Origin: Gammaproteobacteria bacterium
GTDB lineage: Bacteria > Pseudomonadota > Gammaproteobacteria > Arenicellales > JAOTYS01
Assembly: GCA_029861795.1 (NCBI GenBank)
Contig: JAOTYS010000079.1
Span: 1-13,454 of the forward strand
DNA: 13,454 nt
Direction: 5' to 3'
A model generated the notes under the pieces. It did no database searches and had not been told where the DNA came from. It worked only from the letters and a program-made list of their open reading frames with translations. The position numbers and the translations under genes are program-made. Numbering within the stretch: the stretch's first letter is position 1; every line of letters begins with the position of its first letter. Positions 5,747 through 12,380 of this stretch are shown in pieces.

Positions 5747-5830
5747 ATGAGTAGAATGCGAGGACCACGTGCCCTTTCCATTCGCTCCGGCGGCGCCTCC
5801 CACTGGTACATAAGCGACCGATCACCTTGA
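5747..5830 (+). CDS. 27-residue small ORF coupled to the SagB-type gene
   Basis: ATG at 5747 follows a textbook ribosome-binding site, AAGGAGGAA at 5731-5739. The 27-residue frame (M-S-R-M-R-G-P-R-A-L-S-I-R-S at the start, then SGGASHWYISDRSP) ends with TGA at 5828-5830, overlapping the TTG start of the next gene as TTGA. The downstream gene has no good ribosome-binding site of its own, so translation of this ORF probably drives it. The peptide is basic at the N-terminus, rich in Ser, Gly and Arg, and lacks Cys. I do not recognise it. It could be only a leader that couples translation, or a short functional peptide. No YcaO-type gene is present, which weighs against a classical azole peptide pathway. 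Confidence 0.55.
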   Translation: MSRMRGPRALSIRSGGASHWYISDRSP

Positions 5831-7506
5831 AAAAAATACCCGACGGACAAAGTGAACCCACCGCTCTCGATGTCGTATATGAGTATCACGACCGGACCAA
5901 GCATGAATTTCAACGCTATGCACGTTCATTGGGCTATATGGACTGGGATAGCCAGCCCAATCCATTCCGACGTTACGATCAGGCAGTAACATTGCCCCTT
6001 GACCATCCACCGGTTACTGACACGCCAACCTATGACTCACTATTCGGCACGTGGCAAGAACCATATGCATCCATAAGTCGGGCATCAATCAGTCGTCTCT
6101 TTTATGAAAGCCTCGCAATCTCTGCATGGAAGCAGGCGGGCGAAAATCGCTGGTCATTGCGGGTCAACCCATCAAGTGGCGACCTCCACCCCACGGAAGC
6201 CTATTTGATCGCCGGATCGATCAAGGATCTCACTGAAGTGGCCGCTGTGTTCCATTATTCGGCTTATGAACATGCAATGGAGCGCCGTGTCATCTTGACG
6301 AGTGAGGAATGGGATGCAATCGGTCAAAATCTACCGCCCAATTTTGTGTTGGTCGCGCTGGCATCGATTTACTGGCGCGAGTCATGGAAATACGGAGAGC
6401 GCGCCTTTCGTTATTGTCATCACGATGTTGGTCATGCCATCGGTACGGTTACCTTCGCCGCCGCCGCCCTCGGCTGGACCACCAGACTGGTCCATTCCAT
6501 AGCGGATGATGATCTGGCAACGCTATTAGGAATCCATCAACAGGAGGGTGTCGAGGCGGAACATCCGGACTGCCTGCTGGTAATTTTTCCCGCAGATGAA
6601 AACGCTGCAACAGCAGATCCCGTCATAGACCTGCCTGCCACGCTGATTGAGCGGTTTAAAAAAACTGAATTCGAAGGGCATCCGAATTCATTAAGCAGTT
6701 ATCAGCATGAATGGCCGATCATAGACGCCGTTTCTGAAGCATGCCGTTTCAGCGGTAATGGTTCATTGAGACGCAAACGGGGGCCCAGTAACAAACTCCA
6801 GGGTAGAATTGAGTTTGGTGAGGGCAGACGAGTATCGGCGCGAAAGATTATCCGGGAACGTCGCAGTGCGCTTGCGATGGACGGTCACAGCCGTATCAGT
6901 AAAGAGGCATTTTATCGAATGATGGCACATGTCTCTCCGCATCGAGGCAACAATATAATAGAAGTATTGCCCTGGCAGGCACGAATCTCACTGGCCCTCT
7001 TCATCCATCGTGTGGACGGTTTGTCGCCTGGCTTGTATTTACTCATACGCGATCCCGGACACGAACCCTCGCTGCGAAAAGCATTGCGTTCGGAATTCCG
7101 ATGGGAGATACCGAGAGATTGTCCGGGATCCGTCAATCTGTATCTGCTGGCAGAAGCCGATGCTTGTGACACCGCGCGGCTCATCTGTTGCCATCAGGAT
7201 ATTGCGGCAGACGGTGCGTTTGCCCTCGGCATGTTGGCGGAATTCGACGCCAGTCTTGAACGACACGGCGCATTATTTTATCCACGTCTGTTCTGGGAGA
7301 CGGGACTGATAGGGCAAATCCTATACCTGGACGCCGAAGCCGCCGGTATTCGATCCACGGGCATTGGCTGTTTTTTTGATGATGCCATGCATGAGGTACT
7401 TGGTATCCGTGACCATGCCTGGCAGAGCTTATATCACTTTACCGTCGGTGGGCCCGTCGACGATCCCCGGCTACAGACGCTGCCCTCCTACTGGTATCTG
7501 ATATAA
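5827..7506 (+). CDS. Tandem SagB/ThcOx-type nitroreductase-fold oxidoreductase
   Basis: SagB/ThcOx enzymes are FMN-dependent; in peptide pathways they oxidise azolines to azoles, but many free-standing members have unknown substrates. The 559-residue product has a family-typical N-terminus (LDVVYEYHDRTKHEFQRYAR). A first nitroreductase-like domain spans about residues 85-260, with R-V-N-P-S-S-G-D-L-H-P-T-E-A-Y-L-I. A second starts near R-R-S-A-L-A-M-D (about 345) and runs to the C-terminus, with DGLSPGLYLLIRDPG and AEAAGIRSTGIGCFFDD. The length suits two fused domains. The start is TTG at 5827: the frame has an upstream stop at 5752 and no ATG or GTG before conserved sequence begins. TTGA overlap with the small ORF implies coupled translation. 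Substrate unknown. Confidence 0.82.
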   Translation: MKKIPDGQSEPTALDVVYEYHDRTKHEFQRYARSLGYMDWDSQPNPFRRYDQAVTLPLDHPPVTDTPTYDSLFGTWQEPYASISRASISRLFYESLAISAWKQAGENRWSLRVNPSSGDLHPTEAYLIAGSIKDLTEVAAVFHYSAYEHAMERRVILTSEEWDAIGQNLPPNFVLVALASIYWRESWKYGERAFRYCHHDVGHAIGTVTFAAAALGWTTRLVHSIADDDLATLLGIHQQEGVEAEHPDCLLVIFPADENAATADPVIDLPATLIERFKKTEFEGHPNSLSSYQHEWPIIDAVSEACRFSGNGSLRRKRGPSNKLQGRIEFGEGRRVSARKIIRERRSALAMDGHSRISKEAFYRMMAHVSPHRGNNIIEVLPWQARISLALFIHRVDGLSPGLYLLIRDPGHEPSLRKALRSEFRWEIPRDCPGSVNLYLLAEADACDTARLICCHQDIAADGAFALGMLAEFDASLERHGALFYPRLFWETGLIGQILYLDAEAAGIRSTGIGCFFDDAMHEVLGIRDHAWQSLYHFTVGGPVDDPRLQTLPSYWYLI

Positions 7507-7514
7507 ACTACCGA

Positions 7515-7778
7515 GTGATAGTGAATCCACCTGCAGAGAAAGCGTCGCATCGTTACACGAACCGGCCGTTTCCCTCGTACCGTTTTGTCCCTGGCAAAGC
7601 ACCGCACCCAACCCGCGATCCGGATGGCCATTCGTACAACAAGCCACCGGTAGAGCTTGCATCAATCGATCCAGAGGAGAAAAATGGGCGACATCGGCGG
7701 CCACTTACGTTCTTTCTCGCTTGGGCGAGCAATAGCTCGTCGAGCCCATGGTGTAGCGCGGAGATATACTGCAACTAA
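7515..7778 (+). pseudogene. Truncated DUF309-like ORF
   Basis: A GTG at 7515 or 7521 opens an 87-codon frame. Residues about 18-43 (RPFPSYRFVPGKAPHPTRDP, then DGHSY) match the N-terminal segment P-P-Y-R-F-V-P-G-x-x-P-H-P-x-x-D-P-x-G-H-S-Y that precedes the helical domain in DUF309 proteins, as I remember that family. The expected continuation, with the conserved YYWEAHE.WE segment, is absent; the frame instead encodes a low-complexity Arg/Ser-rich tail. Near 7683 another frame shows a faint W-A-T-S-A-A-T-Y, so a frameshift followed by loss is plausible. It starts 8 bases after the SagB-type gene and could once have been its operon partner. The family call is moderate, the truncation likely. 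Confidence 0.45.
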
Positions 7779-7792
7779 GACGTTCAATATTC

Positions 7793-7799
7793 GTTAGGC
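7793..7799 (+). other. GTTAGGC: possible integron recombination core (5' cassette boundary)
   Basis: GTTAGGC fits the GTTRRRY core cut by integron integrases. It sits 35 bases before the NYN-domain gene and is the exact reverse complement of GCCTAAC found 14 bases after that gene's stop. This is the arrangement expected of an inserted gene cassette. Confidence 0.55.
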
Positions 7800-7833
7800 C
7801 CTCAATTACCTCCAGGTAGGACTATCTAAATCT

Positions 7834-8319
7834 ATGGAAAAAGTCGTCGTGTTTGTGGACGTTCAAAATATTTACTACACCACAAAACAGTTTCACAATT
7901 GTCATTTCAACTATAATGCATTTTGGGTTGAAGCGACTTCAAATAGAGAAGTTGTGAAAGCGATTGCTTATGCCATTGATAGGGGCGATGAAAAGCAGAA
8001 ACAATTTCAAAACATACTTAAGGGAATTGGGTTTGAAGTAAAACTAAAGCCTTTTATTCAAAGAAGTGATGGTTCCACGAAGGGTGATTGGGATGTTGGC
8101 ATTACACTTGATGTTATGGAATATGCAAAGAAATCAAACGTAGTTGTGCTAGCATCTGGGGATGGTGATTTTGACTTATTAGTAAATAAAATAAGAAAAG
8201 ACTTTGGTGTTTCGGTTGAAGTATATGGCGTGGCTCAACTTACAGCTACGTCTTTGATTAATTCGTCATCAAAGTTTGTATCAATTGAAGATGATTTGCT
8301 ATTAACAATAGCAAGGTAA
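7834..8319 (+). CDS. NYN-domain (LabA/DUF88-like) protein, probable integron cassette gene
   Basis: NYN domains have a PIN-like nuclease fold and are predicted metal-dependent RNases. The 161-residue product shows the acidic set: D9 and N12 in V-F-V-D-V-Q-N, D85 and D87 in K-G-D-W-D-V, D93, then S-G-D-G-D-F-D (D110, D112, D114). The C-terminal part (VEVYGVAQLTATSLINSSSKFVSI) is typical of LabA-like proteins. It is much richer in A+T than its neighbours, pointing to an outside origin. It is bounded by GTTAGGC and GCCTAAC, typical of integron cassettes. The ribosome-binding site is weak (AGGTAGGA about 13 bases before the ATG), as is common in cassettes. A role as a toxin-like or defence RNase is possible but unproven; no partner antitoxin gene is visible. 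Confidence 0.85.
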   Translation: MEKVVVFVDVQNIYYTTKQFHNCHFNYNAFWVEATSNREVVKAIAYAIDRGDEKQKQFQNILKGIGFEVKLKPFIQRSDGSTKGDWDVGITLDVMEYAKKSNVVVLASGDGDFDLLVNKIRKDFGVSVEVYGVAQLTATSLINSSSKFVSIEDDLLLTIAR

Positions 8320-8332
8320 TGCAGAATAAAAT

Positions 8333-8362
8333 GCCTAACAAAACAATGCACCAGACCCGCTA
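8333..8362 (+). other. Left half of an integron attC-like site (3' part missing)
   Basis: GCCTAAC at 8333-8339 begins 14 bases after the stop of the NYN gene. It continues into AAAACAATGCACCAGACC, which resembles the left arm of chromosomal-integron attC sites. A complete attC should return through a complementary arm ending in GTTAGGC within about 60-140 bases, and I find none up to the integrase. The site therefore appears truncated, which would fix the cassette in place. Confidence 0.5.
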
Positions 8363-8525
8363 ACTGCATAGTTGTAATTGAGTTTTGTGGTTTATCCGAC
8401 CATCACCTTGGACACAGCCTGCAATACCGGGATAGGCACGCATCCCCTTGGGGACGCCATTTTCTTCCAGTAGTTTCGGTACCTCAAGTACTTAGAAGCT
8501 ACAACGCCCGCAAATGTGGTCCTCA

Positions 8526-8559
8526 GGTACACCACAGGAGGACGACATGGGTACACCAC
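8526..8559 (+). repeat. Paired direct repeat GGTACACCACA across the integrase start
   Basis: GGTACACCACA occurs at 8526-8536 and 8549-8559, 23 bases apart, flanking the ribosome-binding site and start codon of the recombinase gene. Such repeats could be arm-type binding sites used for attachment or autoregulation, or may be coincidence. Confidence 0.4.
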
Positions 8560-10100
8560 ACAAGCGCGGGCGTTGTTGGTACTCCCGCATCAAGGTCCCA
8601 ATAGAGTTGGCGCCGCTGGTCGGTCGGCGCGAAATCGTCCGTTCGTTACGGACCGCGTCGCACCAGGAGGCTCTAACGCGTTGCAAACTTTGGGAGGCCC
8701 GAGTGGTCATTCTGTTTGCTATGCTGCGTAATGAGGCCGAAGAAATGCCGCCACTCAATGTTTCAAAGCTTGTCAATCAGTACCTGCAAACCTCACTTCA
8801 GGAGGGCGAGGACGACCGGTTGTCTCGCGACAGCCTGAGCACTCAGGAACAGGGGGCAATTACCCTCGCAGTGTCGGGCAAGCTTGGACGACTCACGGCC
8901 GCACTTACCTATAATGATCTCTCGGCGGCCACCGATGAGGCAGACCAGCTTCTCGCGCAGCACGTCATAGCGCTCGACAAGTCCTCCGAGGACTACCGGC
9001 GTCTTTGTCGTGAATTACTGAAGGCGCAAGTTAAAGTCTTCCAGGCCGAGCTACGTCGGTGGAATGGCGACTATTCGGATGAATTAGTGACGGTGACGCC
9101 AGACCGCGCCGCTGGTGAACTAGAGGCGGATACGGAGCCTCTGTCAGTAGTGATCTCGGAATTCGTGCGCTATAAGGAAGCCGACCAGTCATGGACACGC
9201 AAGACCGGTGTTATGTTCAAGAGTGGTCTACAGCTCTTCCTAGACGCGCTTGGTGACAATCCCATAGGTACGATTAGCAAGGCGGACCTACGCGGTTACC
9301 GTGAATTGTTGCACAAGTTACCCAGACGATTTGCTACTCGGTTCCGAGGTAAGTCGCTTCAGGAAATCCTTGCGCGGGACGCATACCCTAAGCTGGCCCT
9401 CGCGTCGGTGGACAAACAACTACGGTATGTCAAGGCACTCTTCAGTTTCGCGGTGCAATACGACCACCTCAGTAAGAATCCCGCCGATGCGCTCATGCTG
9501 AAAAAGTCCAGCGATCCTCAAAAGCAGCGCAAGGCGTTCTCCGCTAACGATCTACGTCGCATCTTCGACGCCACGTACTATGCCCAACGCGAGAAGCGCC
9601 CTGATCGTTTTTGGATTCCACTATGTTTGCTATTCACTGGCGCCCGACTCGAAGAGATTGCACAGCTAGACACCAAAGACGTTCGTCAGGTTGATAGTGT
9701 CTGGTGCTTTAACATCGAGGAAGAGAGCGATGACAAGTCAGTCAAGACTACTCAGAGTGTGCGCATGGTGCCGGTACACTTTCGGTTGCTCGACCTCGGG
9801 CTGCTCGAGTTCGTGTCATCGAGGCGCGCTGACAGCGAGCAGAAGTTATGGCCTAACCTAACCAAAACCGCGAACGGCTACGGTAGCGCGATCTCCAAGC
9901 ACTTCAATAGACGACTGCGTGCCATCGGTATTGAGGACCGTAAGCTGGTGCTGTACTCGCTGCGTCACAATGTGGTCACGCAGCTCGCCAATAAGGGCGT
10001 GCAAGACTATCTTATCGAGCGCCTTGTAGGACATCGAAGCGAAGGGCAGACGTTTAGCAGGTACACGAAGGACATTGACGTTGGGATGCGATCCCGATGA
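8547..10100 (+). CDS. Tyrosine recombinase (phage-type integrase) with DUF6538-like N-terminus
   Basis: This is a site-specific DNA recombinase of the kind carried by genomic islands. The 517-residue product starts KRGRCWYSRIKVP...GRREIVRSLRT, the DUF6538-like N-terminus. A SAM-like core-binding domain lies at about 200-310. The catalytic domain shows R367 (T-G-A-R-L-E-E), a probable K400 (K-T-T-Q-S-V-R-M-V-P), R473 and H474 in Y-S-L-R-H, H496 (G-H-R-S) and nucleophile Y506 (S-R-Y-T). The usual H of H-x-L-R is Tyr. ATG 8547 is preferred over ATG 8514 because AGGAGG lies 5 bases before it. The protein ends 11 residues after the Tyr, shorter than relatives that carry a further C-terminal helix. 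It lacks integron-integrase features, so it did not itself place the neighbouring cassette. Confidence 0.88.
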   Translation: MGTPHKRGRCWYSRIKVPIELAPLVGRREIVRSLRTASHQEALTRCKLWEARVVILFAMLRNEAEEMPPLNVSKLVNQYLQTSLQEGEDDRLSRDSLSTQEQGAITLAVSGKLGRLTAALTYNDLSAATDEADQLLAQHVIALDKSSEDYRRLCRELLKAQVKVFQAELRRWNGDYSDELVTVTPDRAAGELEADTEPLSVVISEFVRYKEADQSWTRKTGVMFKSGLQLFLDALGDNPIGTISKADLRGYRELLHKLPRRFATRFRGKSLQEILARDAYPKLALASVDKQLRYVKALFSFAVQYDHLSKNPADALMLKKSSDPQKQRKAFSANDLRRIFDATYYAQREKRPDRFWIPLCLLFTGARLEEIAQLDTKDVRQVDSVWCFNIEEESDDKSVKTTQSVRMVPVHFRLLDLGLLEFVSSRRADSEQKLWPNLTKTANGYGSAISKHFNRRLRAIGIEDRKLVLYSLRHNVVTQLANKGVQDYLIERLVGHRSEGQTFSRYTKDIDVGMRSR

Positions 10101-10202
10101 ATTGATTCCCACCGAGGTCGTCACCAGGTTACCGGGGCCACTCCCCGCTGTAATCAGCCGAACGTCTGATCCATGTCAACGCATGCGTGTTTAGAGTGGA
10201 GT
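10101..10202. other. Short gap after the integrase
   Basis: No gene, RNA or clear terminator is visible. If the integrase marks an island edge, an attachment site could lie here, but no matching repeat was found in the window. Confidence 0.3.
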
Positions 10203-10295
10203 ATGAAGAAAAAACTAAAACGCAAAGCGGTGATGGAGGCTATTAGTACTAAAGAAAAGGAACTGACTGCGGTTGGCATCTCGGTCACCTCGTAA
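10203..10295 (+). CDS. 30-residue small basic ORF before the outer-membrane protein gene
   Basis: ATG at 10203 opens a short frame starting MKKKLKRKAVMEAISTKEKE and ending in V-T-S before TAA. GTGGAG just upstream is a usable but weak ribosome-binding site. The Lys-rich start and the tight position 30 bases before the next gene make expression possible. I do not recognise the peptide. It may also be a chance frame in the leader of the outer-membrane protein gene. Confidence 0.35.
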   Translation: MKKKLKRKAVMEAISTKEKELTAVGISVTS

Positions 10296-10325
10296 AGGGT
10301 AGGAGACGAAATAAAGGGAGGAGTT

Positions 10326-10964
10326 ATGAAAACAAGAGTAACCATCTGTACTTGTCTTATTTTGCTGTTATCTCCAGCTGTAGTCATTGCAGCAGATGGG
10401 CGATACATAAGTGGTCATATAGGCGCAAGCTGGCTCAGTGATGCTGATCTTGACGGAAGTGTTCCCGGGATTAGATTCAGCTCGGAAGTCGAGTTTGATA
10501 CAGGAATTCATTTAGGTGGTGCCTACGGTCACGATTTTGGAGAGTTTCGTGTTGAAGGTGAGTTTGGGTACCGAAGTCACGAATTCGAGGAGGTGACAGA
10601 TCTCGAAATAAATGGTATGCCGCAGGGTGATAGGGATGCCGATGGTGATATTGATGCCTTTATTTTTCTGGCAAATGGTTTTTATGACTTTGATACCGAA
10701 ACGAAATGGACACCCTATGTGGGAGGAGGAATAGGCTTTGCCCGTCTTGACATAAAGGATCTATTCGTTGCCGGACTCGTTAGAGGTGACGATGATGATA
10801 CAGTGTTCGCCTACCAGGTAGCCGGCGGTATAGCATATAAAATAAGTGAACAGATGGTTGTTGACCTCAGCTATCGCTTTCTGGCAACTTCTGAACCTGA
10901 TTTTGGTGACCTAGAATACAACAGCCATAATTTAGTGGCCGCGATAAGGTTTTCTCTCCGGTAG
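10326..10964 (+). CDS. Outer-membrane beta-barrel protein with an acidic, calcium-type loop
   Basis: The 212-residue product has a signal peptide (MKTRVTICTCLILLLSPAVV, then IA) with likely cleavage before A-D-G-R-Y. Alternating hydrophobic strands typical of an 8-stranded OmpA/Opa-like barrel follow: YISGHIGASWLSD, HLGGAYGHDF, FRVEGEFGYRSHEFE, FIFLANGFYDF, WTPYVGGGIGFARLD and FAYQVAGGIAYKI. The chain ends A-A-I-R-F-S-L-R, an aromatic-containing barrel terminus. Between strands lies D-R-D-A-D-G-D-I-D, matching the DxDxDGxxD pattern of calcium-binding loops, and later R-G-D-D-D-D-T. GGGAGGAG before the ATG is a strong ribosome-binding site. A role as a porin, adhesin or surface stabiliser cannot be told from sequence. 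Confidence 0.85.
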   Translation: MKTRVTICTCLILLLSPAVVIAADGRYISGHIGASWLSDADLDGSVPGIRFSSEVEFDTGIHLGGAYGHDFGEFRVEGEFGYRSHEFEEVTDLEINGMPQGDRDADGDIDAFIFLANGFYDFDTETKWTPYVGGGIGFARLDIKDLFVAGLVRGDDDDTVFAYQVAGGIAYKISEQMVVDLSYRFLATSEPDFGDLEYNSHNLVAAIRFSLR

Positions 10965-10967
10965 CAA

Positions 10968-11019
10968 CGTTCGGCCTATCCGCTTGCCCGAATCCGTACT
11001 TATCGGACGGCCGAGAACG
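10968..11019 (+). terminator. Stem-loop after the outer-membrane protein gene (possible terminator)
   Basis: CGTTCGGCC (10968-10976) can pair with GGCCGAGAACG (11009-11019), with two bases unpaired on the right arm. TCCG and CGGA (10993-10996, 11004-11007) form an inner stem. It starts four bases after the stop codon. No T-run follows, so termination is uncertain. The remaining gap to 11178 shows no gene. Confidence 0.35.
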
Positions 11020-11178
11020 CAGCTTTCCACAACTCTGGGTTTGCTCACGAAAACGGGCGAAAATTCCCGCAACTCTATTAAGGCCCCTTAAGTTACAGGC
11101 AACCGGTTCTGGCTGGAGATATACATTCTTGATCAGCTCGGCACGCGCTTACGACCCCGAGGGGAAGCTCAGGAGTAG

Positions 11179-11607
11179 GTGGAAAACGTAATTGGCCAGT
11201 TCGAACTTGAGTGGTATGTTGAACATATGAAACCCACTTATTTTGATTTCACAGTCAAAGACCTCGAGCAAGCTAAGGCCTTTTTCAGGCACGTCTTCAA
11301 TTGGCGATTCGAGAAGTTCCCGATGCCTTACGACTACTACCGAATCCAAGCGGGAGCAGAAGGCGAACCAGGCATTGATGGCGGTATCGGCGCAATCGCT
11401 GATACGCCGACGAGTGGCGGCAGGCCGCTGACCCAGGTGACCATACCTGTTCCGAACCTTGACGCATGCATTGCACGAGTCGAGCAAAACGGTGGAACCG
11501 TCATCGAACCGAAGATGCCTATCCCCGGTATCGGCTGGTTTGCCGCCTGCGCCGAACCGGGCGGATTGTTGTTCGGAGTTATGGAAGCTGATCCCAGGGC
11601 GAAATAG
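11179..11607 (+). CDS. VOC-fold (glyoxalase/bleomycin-resistance-like) protein
   Basis: The vicinal oxygen chelate superfamily includes glyoxalases, ring-cleaving dioxygenases and antibiotic-binding proteins. The product has 142 residues from GTG 11179 and forms one VOC module of paired beta-alpha-beta-beta-beta units. The first half is KPTYFDFTVKDLEQAKAFFR...FNWRFEKF and the second is TQVTIPVPNLDACIARVEQN...GGTVIEPK. The closing A-E-P-G-G-L-L-F-G-V segment carries the usual late Glu. The GTG has AGGAG only three bases upstream. ATG 11227 (MKPTYFDF) would begin exactly at the domain and is an equal alternative. Single-module proteins of this type are often annotated only as VOC family. Substrate unknown. 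Confidence 0.82.
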   Translation: MENVIGQFELEWYVEHMKPTYFDFTVKDLEQAKAFFRHVFNWRFEKFPMPYDYYRIQAGAEGEPGIDGGIGAIADTPTSGGRPLTQVTIPVPNLDACIARVEQNGGTVIEPKMPIPGIGWFAACAEPGGLLFGVMEADPRAK

Positions 11608-11823
11608 GCGCGACAGACTGTTAACACGCAGGGTTCTCGAATGGCGGCTCATGGGCCGACTCCCGTCTGTCACGACATCATTTTCCTAGTGGCTGGACCG
11701 ACTGCTTCATACGCGAAAGCGGTCTGATGGATTTCGGTTGCTGAGAATTTTTGTCGATAGTCGGCTTTGCATTTGGGAGCTGCCGGTAAGGTGATAGAAC
11801 TCCGACCGACAAAAAGCCCTCTG
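11608..11823. other. Gap before the IS element, with an inverted repeat
   Basis: No gene is visible. TTTTTGTCG..GTCGG at 11748-11764 is an imperfect inverted repeat of CCGACCGACAAAAA at 11804-11817, enclosing 39 bases. TTTTGTCGAT recurs at 11851-11860 just inside the IS. The hairpin could be a bidirectional terminator or the relic of a small mobile element. Confidence 0.35.
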
Positions 11824-11846
11824 TGTCAGGATAGTTGTCGCCTAGA
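11824..11846 (+). repeat. Left terminal inverted repeat of the IS3 element
   Basis: It matches the right end at 13425-13447 in 21 of 23 positions; the two differences are bases 6 and 7. Confidence 0.88.
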
Positions 11847-11889
11847 TTGATTTTGTCGATTTAGAATGGAGGGCGGTAGGGACACTGGC

Positions 11890-12378
11890 ATGAGCTATCC
11901 AAAAGTCGTGAAAGAAGCCGCGTTGGAGAAGATGTTTCATACCGATTTATCTTTGCGAGAGATCGCTGATCAGTTGGGGATCCCCCGCGCCACCTTACAC
12001 ACCTGGAAAAAGCAATATCCAATGAAAAAGGACACGACGGAAACGATCCACACACCAGCAGAGCGTTGGTCGCCAGAGGAGAAGTTTGCGGTGGTGCTGC
12101 ATACCGCCACCTTAAGTGAAGTGGAGTTGAGCGCCTATTGCCGGGAAAAGGGCGTGTATCCGGGTCAGATCAAGGCTTGGCGGGAGGCTTGCATTCGCGG
12201 TAACGAACCGCAGGACAAACACCTACGTCGTGCGGCCAGCTATCAACAACATAAACGCAGAATCAAAGCCTTGGAGCGCGAATTAAGGCGCAAAGACCAG
12301 GCCTTAGCCGAAACGGTCGCGCTGTTGGTATTGAGAAAAAAGTACGATGCCCGCTGGGAGGACCCAGAGGGCGATTAA
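11890..12378 (+). CDS. IS3-family transposase OrfA (DNA-binding subunit)
   Basis: OrfA binds the element's ends and forms the N-terminal part of the OrfAB transposase. The 162-residue product has a first helix-turn-helix (about residues 5-45, KEAALEKMF...SLREIADQLGIPRATLHTWKK). A second follows (about 60-105, WSPEEKFAVVLHTATLSEVE...YCREKGVYPGQIKAWR), and the C-terminus is a leucine-rich coiled coil (RRIKALERELRRKDQALAET). ATG 11890 is chosen over ATG 11866 because GGTAGGG lies about 9 bases before it, whereas 11866 has no ribosome-binding site. Near the end, A_AAA_AAG in the OrfA frame provides a -1 frameshift site into orfB. Confidence 0.88.
   Translation: MSYPKVVKEAALEKMFHTDLSLREIADQLGIPRATLHTWKKQYPMKKDTTETIHTPAERWSPEEKFAVVLHTATLSEVELSAYCREKGVYPGQIKAWREACIRGNEPQDKHLRRAASYQQHKRRIKALERELRRKDQALAETVALLVLRKKYDARWEDPEGD
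12336..12342 (+). promoter_or_regulatory. Programmed -1 frameshift site A_AAA_AAG
   Basis: A AAA AAG occupies 12336-12342, with AAA and AAG exactly in the OrfA codon phase (R-K-K). A one-base slip back enters the frame that continues V-R-C-P-L-G-G-P without a stop into L-I-P-L-A-E-R-Q, the start of OrfB homology. This is the classic IS3 signal for making OrfAB. Confidence 0.8.
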
Positions 12379-12380
12379 TC

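Noticed and set aside
5747..5830. Small ORF as a frameshifted N-terminus of the SagB-type protein
   Set aside because: The SagB frame already has its family-typical N-terminus (D-V-V-Y-E-Y-H) soon after TTG 5827, so no extra N-terminal segment is expected.
8547..10100. Integron integrase (IntI) as the source of the neighbouring cassette
   Set aside because: The protein has a long DUF6538-like N-terminus, and I see no IntI-specific insert or adjacent attI; it belongs to island or phage-type integrases.
11039..11077. Tn3-family terminal repeat (GGGTTTGCTCACGAAAACGG)
   Set aside because: It resembles the GGGG...GAAAACG pattern loosely, but there is no partner end, resolvase or transposase in the window.
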